IMG/VR virus record: IMGVR_UViG_3300042691_046348
Span: 1 to 23,433 of that record
Length of the DNA stretch: 23,433 bases
Source: a virus
Strand: one strand, 5' to 3'
Shown: one piece after another, positions 1 to 10,200 of the stretch
How the letters are laid out: the number at the start of each line of letters is the position of its first letter
How positions within the stretch are numbered: the first letter of the stretch is position 1
Translations under genes and position numbers: made by a program
The notes under the pieces: model-generated
Told to the model about the DNA's origin: nothing
What the model saw: the letters and a program-made list of their open reading frames with translations, nothing else
The model's database searches: none

Positions 1-429
1 GACAGTGGCCGGAATAGCTCCGGTTTCACCTTGGCCAGCTGTGAATGCTGGACCTACCAGGATAAATTGTGTGCCGGTGTAAACGTTTAACTGTTCATTG
101 ACTGTGTCATACCATAAATCGCCCTGAACATTGTTGGTAGGTGTGGTTGAACTGGAAGTGGCACTACTAATAGTTTTCCAGACTGCTCCGTTCCAGACCT
201 GTAGCAACTCATTGGATGAATCCCACCAGAGTTGGCCTACCAAAGGATCACCCGGTGCTGTGTCGTTGGCGCTGTTTTCCAACAAATGCACAAAGTTTTC
301 ATCTAGATATATACCGTAGCCAGCGTAGTTTTTTCCTGGCAAGGCCATGGAGCAACTAGTGGTATCTAATGTACCATCTGGGATGGTTGCAAGTATTGTA
401 CCATCGGTTAAGTTAATTGTATATGCCAT
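1..429 (-). CDS. Tail fibre-like structural protein, N-terminal part (cut by left window edge)
   Basis: The reading frame starts at ATG 429 and runs open to base 1, giving 143 residues with no stop, so the C-terminus lies outside the window. The start is supported by GGAG at 438-441, eight bases upstream. The protein opens with MAYTINLTDGT and has a GKNYAGYG segment (residues 32-39) followed by NFVHLLENSAN (45-55). Two related units follow: GQLWWDSSNELLQVWNG (65-81) and GDLWYDTVNEQLNVYTG (103-119). The pattern LWYDT..n.L.vy.G is common, as I recall, near the N-terminus of fibre and tail-surface proteins of marine T4-like phages. This protein probably attaches a fibre or adhesin to the baseplate edge. 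It has its own late promoter at 452-459. Fibre assignment is inference; the unseen C-terminus would decide it. Confidence 0.75.
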   Translation of the reverse strand, partial: MAYTINLTDGTILATIPDGTLDTTSCSMALPGKNYAGYGIYLDENFVHLLENSANDTAPGDPLVGQLWWDSSNELLQVWNGAVWKTISSATSSSTTPTNNVQGDLWYDTVNEQLNVYTGTQFILVGPAFTAGQGETGAIPATV

Positions 430-451
430 TCGTTTTACTCCGTCCTATTCT

Positions 452-459
452 TATTTATC
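452..459 (-). promoter_or_regulatory. T4-type late promoter box ahead of the fibre-like gene
   Basis: On the minus strand the octamer reads GATAAATA, one base from the T4 late consensus TATAAATA and matching the relaxed NATAAATA form reported for marine T4-like phages. It lies in the 50-base gap between the 205-residue gene and the fibre-like gene, 22 bases upstream of the ATG, with the Shine-Dalgarno GGAG in between. In T4 this element is read by the sliding-clamp-activated gp55/gp33 polymerase. Whether this phage encodes those factors is not visible here. Confidence 0.6.
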
Positions 460-479
460 TGAACTAAATGTAGTCATAT

Positions 480-1097
480 TTATGCGGCGCTCAAATTGGT
501 CAAGGTTTGAATGCGCAGGGTATAATCTATCTGTATCTGGCGATTCAAGCTCTTCTGTACCGGGTGGAAAATAACATGGGTGATCAAGCGCAGATCTGTC
601 AAACTGCCGTTGGCCGATTTCAAGCCCAGTTCATCAAAAACGTACTCACCGTTGAAATTGGTTGAATTATCAAAAGCCTGTTGACCAGCGGGTTCGCCGT
701 AGTCCAGCAAGCAAGTTACAAGTATATCCGTGTAAACTTTACCAGCGGTGTGTATCACCGTCATGTAATTTTGTGCAGGGTCTGTGTTGGCTGCAGAATT
801 GTCGTCTACCACTTTGGCATAAGTTTCATTGTACAGATCGGCATTTTGCCCGGTAACATTCGGGGGCAAGTAGGTTATCACGCCAGTGGGATCCACACTG
901 CTTCCGCCGTTACCAAACGCCATTTGGAATATAAATCCACCGCCTTGGGCCAAGGTACGATTGCTAAGTGTTTCTGCCATAGCTATGCTGATGTTTTCAT
1001 AGTGTATGGCATTCTTTTTGTCTACCAGCACTTGACCAGTGATGGGGTCATGGATTTTGACAAAACCTTGGATTGAACAAAGACCAGGCTGAATCAT
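480..1097 (-). CDS. Virion/baseplate structural protein, 205 residues, function unknown
   Basis: This gene encodes 205 residues. The N-terminal strand segment is GFVKIHDPITGQVLVDK (residues ~11-27), followed by NAIHYENIS and an alpha-helical stretch, then FIFQMAFGNGGSSVDPTG (~55-72) and ITYLPPN. The C-terminal half, with ITHVIFHPVQKSLNRQIQID, looks like beta strands. It resembles, from memory, a small structural family found beside the baseplate and fibre genes of large marine and rhizobial T4-like myoviruses; no enzymatic motif is seen. The start ATG at 1097 overlaps the stop of the upstream 46-residue gene (ATGA arrangement) and has GGAG eight bases upstream, so translation is probably coupled. 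By position between the giant wedge-like protein and the fibre, an adaptor or peripheral baseplate role is likely but inferred. Confidence 0.75.
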   Translation of the reverse strand: MIQPGLCSIQGFVKIHDPITGQVLVDKKNAIHYENISIAMAETLSNRTLAQGGGFIFQMAFGNGGSSVDPTGVITYLPPNVTGQNADLYNETYAKVVDDNSAANTDPAQNYMTVIHTAGKVYTDILVTCLLDYGEPAGQQAFDNSTNFNGEYVFDELGLKSANGSLTDLRLITHVIFHPVQKSLNRQIQIDYTLRIQTLTNLSAA

Positions 1098-1234
1098 GCT
1101 CGTTTCTCCACAAATATTTCTTGCGTTTTTGGATCAAATATGCGCACAAATCCTTCAACACTGATGCTTCCAGTTTCGTTGGGGCGCTTGGCACTTGTTT
1201 GTTGGGTTACGGGTTGTTGAGTTGTTTTTTCCAT
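1094..1234 (-). CDS. 46-residue mini-protein related to the N-terminus of the next gene
   Basis: A short frame runs from ATG 1234 to TGA 1094-1096. It fills nearly all of the 153-base gap between the giant gene and the 205-residue gene. The start is 16 bases after the giant gene's stop, and the stop overlaps the next ATG (ATGA). The first ~20 residues are rich in Gln, Thr and Pro and look flexible. The rest contains GFVRIFDPKTQEIFVEK, which aligns without gaps to GFVKIHDPITGQVLVDK of the 205-residue protein (9 of 17 identical, most others conservative). This similarity and the tight packing argue that it is a real gene. Its Shine-Dalgarno is weak (AGG 13 bases upstream), so coupling to the giant gene is possible. 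Function is unknown; it may occupy the same docking site as its larger relative. Confidence 0.72.
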   Translation of the reverse strand: MEKTTQQPVTQQTSAKRPNETGSISVEGFVRIFDPKTQEIFVEKRA

Positions 1235-1250
1235 TGCAAATTATTTACCT

Positions 1251-4200
1251 TTAGATTTCACCCCGCAAAAACCTTGCACAGGGAGTGTTGGTTTGACTTA
1301 ATGGCAAGTCTGGGGTTGCTGGATTGTACCAATCATGCCCCCTACGAACCAAAATCGCAACTTCTACTCCTGCCGGAGGTGCTGTGTCAAAGGTTACAGT
1401 AACAGGATTGGGGTTGGTCAGCTCATAGCCAGTTTGCACACGTTCGCCGCCCACAAACACTTGGACTGCTTCATCCTGTATGGTACTGTCTTCTTGGCTG
1501 ACATCAATATCTGCAGCTGTAAATGATACTGTGGTTCCGTCGCCCTGATTTACACCTGGAACCAAAGGATAAGTTATGTTGGTTTCGACATAGTCTTGAC
1601 ATGACGCTGGCATGAGATTCCCACGTCCGATATCGTAAACCAGACTGTTCTCAGAATGATTGGTAATGGCTGTTCCTGCTGTGCCGCGTAGTAATCCACT
1701 GACCGTGTTGGCCGTGGTATCACGATAGCGATACATGATTCTCTCACCGTTGACCGTGAGCATGCCCCAGATGTTGGCAGCTCCAGATGTCTGTGTCCAG
1801 TAGTTGGTATCAGTGGGCAGATTGCCTGTGGTCGTGGTCAAGGCACGATAAAATAAACCGCTGTACATGGCCACATCACCAGCACTGTAAATAAAGTTGG
1901 GATTAAAGTCTGCAGCAAAATTTGGTTCGCCCAGGGCCGATGCATCGGCCACATAGATTACATCATCTTGATCATCCAATCTTTGTGTCAAGGTAGTAGT
2001 AGTGCTTGCAGTGATACGATAGATAGCTTGCACTCCACGCATGTCTTGGAATATACGGAAGTCTGGACCGGTGTGGGCACTGTCACCATCGTTGGTATAT
2101 ACCCGGAAATCTAAAGTGTCAAACTCTGAACCTGGCACCAATTCTTCTGGCGCATAGCTACTGAATATGTCAATGTACCCACCGCCATCCACATTGACAT
2201 CTGTGGGCCTTGTGCCCAAGAATGGGTCAACATATTCACTTTCATAGATGGCATCCAACAAGGCCGGATCATATGTAGGACGTCCGTCTGGACCATAACT
2301 GATATTGTCAAATGGATTGATGTCGTAGTTGCCTACATCATATCCTGTGTTGAAATTGAAATCCAGAGCAGACACTTGAACACCGGGATACTCAAGTCCG
2401 TCGATCAACAATGGCAGACTGCGGCCGGGTTGATTCACTGTGGGCAAATAAAAACCTTGTGTGCGATCTATTCCGGTCAACGTGCCTGCATCAATTTCTG
2501 TCCATTCATCAAACAAGAAGGGATTGTAAAAACTTGTAGATCTTGTAGTGATAGAATTGGTCATGGCCTGACTCAAAGTCACGGTGTTGCTAGTCAAGTC
2601 TATGGCTGTGATTACTGTGGCATTGGGTATACCAAAACCAATGGCCAACATGCCGGTACCAAGTCCTGTGGTAGAGGCCACCACAATATCATAGGATCCA
2701 GCTGTGCCTGTGGCTGTGGTTGCCACTGCTGTATTGGTCACTGTGGCTGTGGCTTGCCACACCCGATCTAAATACCGAACCTGTGTGCCTGCAGGATAGT
2801 TGGCAACCAAATAGGTCCAATCTGAGATATCGCTGGTGTATTGATAACGGTCATACTTGATCGTGGTCTTCATGCTACGTACTAGATCGTTGCCCATGAC
2901 AGCATAGGCCACTGCACCAGATCCATTGCCGCCAGTCAGCGTAATCACCGGAGTAGTTGTATAGCCCGATCCTGGTTCGACAATGGTCACAGCCACTACT
3001 TGTCTCTGAGAATTAATAACGGAAACCGCTGTGGCTGCCAACCCAGCGTATGCTAATATAGCTGTGCCATTAGGTTGGCTTCCTGTGGTAAATTCTGGAG
3101 CAACATTGCCCGACACTCCGGCCTGTGTAACCGAGTATAAGTTGGTACCATAAAAAATCTGTTGCCCTATTGTGTAAGCGGTGGCAGATTGCCATGGGGT
3201 ACCCACAGTGACCGTGGGCTGAGTAGTATAGCCGGATCCGACCATGGCCATGTCTACAGATTGAAGACTTAACAAATAGTTGCTGAACCAGGCATTCCAG
3301 GGTGTTTCTGCCCAAATTTCAGCATCTGCGGCTGTGTCAGCGATGTCACTGGCTGTGCCTGTGCCTGTGGCCGTACTCTTGGTATAGGGCAACAACACCG
3401 GACTTACATACTGTGGAATTTCTAAATTAGTGTTGTAATAAGCCGGATTGTCAAAGTCAGTGACCATGCCCGGGTAGGCATCTAATCCGTTGTAGACCAG
3501 ATTAAATTGTTTGACCTGCACATGGTAGGGTTTGACCTCCTGGATGTAATCCAACACAAAGTCTTGATTGTCTTGACGATAGGTCTGGAACGGTAATAAT
3601 GCACGTATTTCGTGGCGTACATCAATCAGACTAGTCTTGGTCAACCACTCTGGTGCTTCTTGTTCAGTCAAAATAAATTCAAACATCAATATCAACAGGC
3701 GGTTACGGTTGATGGCCAGATCGTCTATGAACAATTCTTCGTTGATGGCCTGTATGATACGGCGTGTTTCTGTGATCGGTTCCTGATCATAGTATTGGGC
3801 ATCAAACACTTCGATATCAAATCCATATCGTCCCAAGGCATAGTCCCAAAGTTCGGCCTTGAATTCAATGGTGCCATCTTCAAGCCCCACACGATCCCAA
3901 CCGGTGTTGGTTTTGATATAGATCTCAAATTTGTTTTGTGCGTTGGCAGTAACTTTGACACTGCTTCCTACATTTATATTTGTCAAAGTGGCCAGACTGG
4001 CATAGTTGGGTACTTCGGCCACTGGCACTGTGTTAGAGTTGTAGCCCAGCTGATACCAGTCAATGTTTTGCCAATAATTACGAGTATCATAGTTTTGTAC
4101 ACGAGTCAACTGCACAGTTCTAGGAGCTCCAGGCAAGGCCGATTCTAGTATGACTGTGTATATGGTCCAAGCACCGTTGTTGGTGCTGTCACTCAGCACA

Positions 4201-7200
4201 AGATATCTGTAACCCAAGGGCACAGCATAAAGATCTTGATAGCCAAGTTCTTCAATGTTGTTGACCACTTTGTTGTAGGCATCGCTGGAGGGTGAAGGTA
4301 CAGGCTCGCTGGAATTCAACAAAGTGAATCTGCGCAGTTCCACTATGGGCAGGTAGCGTAATATTTCATTGGCTCTTGTGAGATAGTTCTGCAAGGCCAT
4401 AAAACGATCCACAAACATGCTTTGTCTAGGACTGAATTGAACACCATAGCGTTCTGGTGGGCTCAAGAAAGGATCTGGAACTTGTGCCCCGGCGGTGTTG
4501 TATCCACAGAAACTGTCTTGCAATTTTCTGTAAAGATTGGCGGCCAAGAAACTTTCAGGCTTGTTTTGTGCTATCAATTGATATTCAGTATGCACATTGG
4601 CGTCATTTAACACCTGATCAAATTCCACGTGCAGTATGGTGTCACTGGCTGAAAGAAACTGTAGACCATTGTAGATGGCCACGGTGCTGGCATCCAAGGC
4701 AGCAATGTAAGGTATGCCACTGCTGCGAGGATCTTCAATGTATCTTGCTATACCAGTGGTGCTGAGTGTTTTGCCTGCACCTGTGTTGATGGTAGTGAGT
4801 CCAGTGACCCAGAAATAATAAACAGTTTCAAACGTACCAACATTGGTCAGGTTAGTCTTGATGGTATAGCTGACTGTGTCAAATGGCTCACCAGGGCCTG
4901 TGTAGTTGGCTGGTGGTACTGAGCTGGCCGTCCACTGATAAATTTCTACGCGACTTCCAGGGAATACCTGGCCCCAGCGTCGGCTTGCATACACGATGTC
5001 GTCCTGATTGGGATCTATAAATCTCACAGCATCGGTGTTCCACCAAATTTCTCCTACACGATCTGCGCCCCAGAAATTGCCATCGTTGTTGACTGGTCCA
5101 AAGTTGTATTTGGCCGGATCTATGACCCCGATGTAATCTATGTTTTGTCTGGCTGCACCCAAGATCTTGCCTTGTAACGGGTCAAAGAAATCAAAGAAAT
5201 TGGTAACAGTACTTTCCAGTTTGTTGTACATGTAAACGCTGTTCAACAAGTAAACATCTACCACTGGTTGTTGTATGTGTAAAACTGACCAAGCTGGTAG
5301 TCGATCTAAGTTGTCAAATTCTGCCACACGTCCATAGTTTCCTGTGCTATCTCCTAGGTCATAGCCCGGGCTACCGATCAATAGCTTGCCACTGGTATAG
5401 TTGACTGCAAGCCCCCACTGATCCAAGGGCTGGATGGCAGTGTCATAAACCTGTTGTCCAAACACAAACTTACCAGGGTTGGTCACGGTGTCTGTCGAGC
5501 TGGGCAGGTAATCAAATGTGTATACCACACCGCTCTGTGTCACCGGTGTGAAGAATGTGGTGCTGCGATCATCAAAATAGGTTTCGCCGTTGTCAAAGCT
5601 CTCGGCTTGATACACATTGCCTCCGGGAGCTCCTACCACCAACACCAGTGCTGTAGTATCAATGTTCAAGGCAGCTCCAAAGTTGGCATTGCCTGAAGGA
5701 TTTGGACTGGTTATAGTCTGTGTGTAAGCATAAGCCACAAATCCAAGATCGGTGAATGCAGTCCCTGAGGTTCCAGGCAACACAGTGAGTCGATTGAATT
5801 CATCAGCTGCTTCTACATTGACTACACTGATGGTCAACAAACCATCAGCCACTGACGCGGCGACATTGGGTATACCAGCGGCTGTAATGGCCGATGCTAT
5901 ACCTGCCACATTGTTGTTGGGACTGTTTGGCACTGCCACCGGAGTATTGTTGATGCGTATGGTATCTCCAGCTGTGAGACCAGGATTGACCGTGGTTGCA
6001 GTTATAGTACCATAGACACGGGCTTGATTCACATTGCGTTGCACTGATCCACCACCGGTGATTACCGATCCGTCTAGGGGTGCACCGGTATATAGGCTGC
6101 AGTTTGTTGGGCATACATCCACGTCGGCACCAAAGTCGGCTTCGTCAAAAGGTGTGTTGGCTGTGATTTTTTGTACCTGTGTAAAGATATTGCTTTCTAA
6201 TTCCAGCACATCTCCCACACTTAAGGTCACATCTAGAACAACATCACTGCCACTGACTGTGAATTCACCATCTATATATTGGGCGCCGTTGGTTAGGTAT
6301 TGGTTATTCAGCAGAACTGCCACTGGTTCTTGGAATCCCGCAGGCAGTGCATAGGTAAGTTGATCAGTATCGTCAATGATATAACGAGTCACGCTTCGAT
6401 CAAACACATACACTGATCCGGCTCTAGGATGTGTGAGATCTGCACTGTCGTTCATGGCGCCAATCATGACCTGGCGGCCATCTGTGGTGGTAGTCACGCT
6501 GGATCCAAATCTTGCCGAGCTAGAGAGTCCATCCACCGTGATGGTATCAATGTACTGCCAGTAGGTCCCTGCTAATACTTTGATACTGGCATCTAAAGCT
6601 GGTGGAGTGGCAAATACCAACTGAAACTGTAATGCGGCACTGTCTGAGTTAAAATCGTAATCGAGTTCAGGTCTCTGTATCACATCATTGACATACACAG
6701 AAAAACTATAGATATTTGTTGCAGTATAAAGATAAGGCTCTAAATCAAATTCATCTTGTATTCCGTCGCCGGTAAAGTCTTGCTCGACCTTGCGAGTAAC
6801 AACTAATCGTTCGCCGGCTATGGGAATTGAAGTCAGATTGATCACAGTACCGGCCACAGTGTAGTCGGTGTTTAAAGTCAACAACTGATTGTTTAGAACC
6901 ACGGCCAGTTGTTCATTGTTGTCAAACTCTATCTGATTCTCTATATTGTAAACCTGGTAACTGCCGGTGGTTATAAATTGTACCGTTTGTGCAGGCACAT
7001 CTACACGACCATAGGCATAAACTTTGTTGTTGCCAGGAGCACTGACATACATCCAGCGTTCATCTTGACTCATGGTCACGCCGTGGCCAAATTCTCCTGT
7101 GCCGAAATCCAGATCTGGGGCCACCAATAATTGTTGTTGGACAAATGCATTGCTGGCTCTGGGGCGATATATGACCGCGGCATAACCTTGGTTGTTGTTG

Positions 7201-10200
7201 CTGATACTGGCACCTGCTATGGCCCAGTTCTGATTGCCTATTTCAAGACTATTACCATAGCCCTCGGTATCTGTGGCTCCTAGTAGCAAAAAGGAATTTT
7301 CTATGTAGTCGCCAGTGGATCCTCGAAGATAGGTATAGATTGCACCAGTGGTGCCATAATCAGGAGCTCCTACCATGGCCATGATGTTTTCGCCGCCTTG
7401 AGATATTGCCGATCCATATCCAGAATTTGCTTCAGGAATTTCAGGAGTAAATGTCAAACCAGCAGTGAATGGATCTGTTTTTTCCAGCACCTCCCATAGC
7501 CCGGCTCCGTTGTTGTCTACCCAGACTCGTGCTCCAGGAACAAGTTCTTGTGCATATGGCAAGTTCAACACGTCGCTGGCCTGGGCTACTCGCATGCTGT
7601 CTAATGTGTATGCAAGTCCAACTCCGGTAATGGTACCACCTGTGGCAAGTTCAATCACAATGCTCCGCAGATCTGGCAGGGCCAAGACACGATATATGCC
7701 ATCCACAGCAGGATCAAAGAATCTGATTACTACAATGTCATCTACTACTAGCTCAGGAGCTTGGCTGAATGTGATGATGGTGGTGCCGTTGAGATTGGAT
7801 TGCGCTGAATTTACATAGCCTGGCACAGCCGAGCTCCTGTAAATGTTCCAGTCGTATCTGTTGCTCTTGGCAGCCCAAATGGTGGTACCAATACCAATGG
7901 TATCTAGTACTCCTGGTGCCAGACCCAGTTGCCCATCAAGACTGAATACTGTGACATCTACATCGTCTAAGTTCACATAACCCGCACTGGGCAAAGCAGT
8001 GTCTGTGACTTGTACTGTGGTAGTTGGGAAAATTTCTGGACTGGTTACCTTGTAGCTTTCCCTCCATAAGTCTGAATACAATATGGCCTGATCGGCTACA
8101 CTGGTTTGTTGTGGCGCTGTGATCTGAACCAAGGCTGGATCTGATCTCAACAGTGCTTCATTGAGTCGCATCTCAACAAATCTGCGGTTGGCATTGGCTC
8201 CGTAGATGCCACGCAAGATAGCCCAGTTTTCAAAAACATCATACTGTGCGGTTTCTTTGCCTAGATCAGCATTGGTCAGCAATCTCACGCTCTGTATGGT
8301 TCCCTTGTCTTTGAGGAATTGTTGATACAGATTGACTTGACTTACATCATTTAGATTTAAATCTGTCATGTATTGACGCGGACGGAATCCAATCAAGCCA
8401 TAGGCAAACAGATCTTGTTCAAGTTCGAGATTGGCCTGATTAACTGCGTATGTGTTGGCCAATTGATCAGAAAGATTGGGAATGTTCTGTAGTAAACCAC
8501 GCTGAATTTTGGTATAGTCGCTTTGGACCCAGTCGCTGTAACGGAACTCGGCCGCAGGTTGCACGATGTCTTGTGCTGACCAATAATTGGTTTTGTAAAG
8601 AACGATTTCACCCTTGGCATATTTCTTGAAGGGTTGCCATTGTTCGACTGTGCGATCATTGTTGAGAATAAAGCCCTGGGCATCCAGTTGTCCATTCCAC
8701 TCAGCACTGACTGTGGCGCTGACATTGATGCGGCTTTGTCGGGCACCGGTGGCAGGATTGTAAATCAGATCAGCAAATATGCTGACGTTGTCCAGGACTA
8801 CCATGCTTTCATAACTGGTATATCTCAGATCGAGATAGCTGATGGTCTGTGAACTCAAACTGTTGACTCGGAATGTATTTTCATAACGATCTACCACGAG
8901 ATCTCGTGCAGGTATAGTGGTCCTGTTTTGATCCAGGATCAGATTTTCTGGAGTTTGCGCTATGATGCTGTCAACTACAGCTTCGGCCTTGACCGCTGTC
9001 AGCGACGTAGCAGTGGGGTTGAGATTGATCACCGCACCTGTGGCCCAGCCCTGATTGGCCCAGTATAAAAATTCCTGTGCCATCTGGTCCCAGTTGAGTG
9101 CGTAACCGTTTTCTCTGTCATCAAACACCAGACCTTGGCTCTGCAACAGTGCTCCATAACTCAACAAGAAATCTGCCACCACAGTGTCATTGGTAAACAC
9201 ATATCCATAGGGTATCTGGACCACGTCTTGATAGTAGGTGCTGGGCACGGTGACCGTGGTACCACCAGCAGATATAACTTTTCTCAGGCCCGAAGTGCGA
9301 CTGGCCAGGATTTCAAAATAAGGTGTGGTTGTGCTGTAACCAAACACAGCATAACCGCCTTCGACCACTTGTATGATCACAGAACTATACAGCACTCGAT
9401 CAAATGGTTGATTTTTATACAACAACAAGTTGTAACTTTCGTCGGGCAATAACAGGCTGCTGTTCTGGCTGTTGGGGCTAGACTTTTCTGTAAATATTTT
9501 CAAGTATTGCTTGTCGGTAAATGACCCTAACCTATAGCACAATCTAACATCAAGTAATGTTAAATCTTGTGTGAGCTTGGTTGTAGAGTCTCTGCCCATT
9601 TGTTGATTGTAGTCCACGATCCAGTCAATGTAACTGGCCTTGCTGATGCCGTTGCCATATATTTCTATGCCATTGGCATCCAGTCTGTAACGTTGATCAT
9701 ACAAATACTGTCCGAGATTTGTGTCGTATTTGTAGAGATCTCTGTCAGCAAACAGGCTGAAAAATTCTGCCGGACGAGTCAGAGCTAATAATCGCATGAC
9801 TGCAAATGGATAGGCACTGCTGCTGCGCCATGAATATTCTACCGGGCCTTCATCACCAAACACCCAGCTTTTCTGGAACTGGCTTGAATCATAAAGACCT
9901 ACTACACTGAAAAATGGACTCAGCAATCGTCCTTCGCTGTCCACTGGAATCACCTGTTGTAGACCAGTGCGTCGGTATCTGGGTTTAATATATTCACCTG
10001 CAGGATCTGCCACTAGGCCCAGAGCCAGGTCGTCCCAGAGAACCAAGTTACCTGAGGTATATGGTGCCGGGCCGTATCGATCTTCCCACCAGGTGGGTTT
10101 TTCACTGAATCCCAGCATTTCCCAGGGTGTGCTTTGTGGAGTAGGGGTGTCATAAAAATATTGATAGATACCCCGCCAGGCTCCTGCTGGCATGGGTGTT

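Noticed and set aside
1238-1248. GGTAAATAA before the 46-residue gene as a late promoter
   Set aside because: It lacks the A-T-A-A-A-T-A core (has GTAAATA), and the gap is only 16 bases, so it is weaker than the two accepted boxes.
2690-2765. Microsatellite-like tggctgtgg repeats as a regulatory or CRISPR-like array
   Set aside because: They encode Ala/Thr-rich sequence in the giant protein, are irregular in spacing and have no unique spacers.
3612-4148. Plus-strand open frame of 178 codons
   Set aside because: Antisense to the conserved helical and wedge-like part of the giant gene, with no plausible domain.
8393-8746. Minus-strand open frame of 117 codons in another frame inside the giant gene
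   Set aside because: It overlaps a well-supported reading frame and its product looks like out-of-frame sequence with no family pattern.
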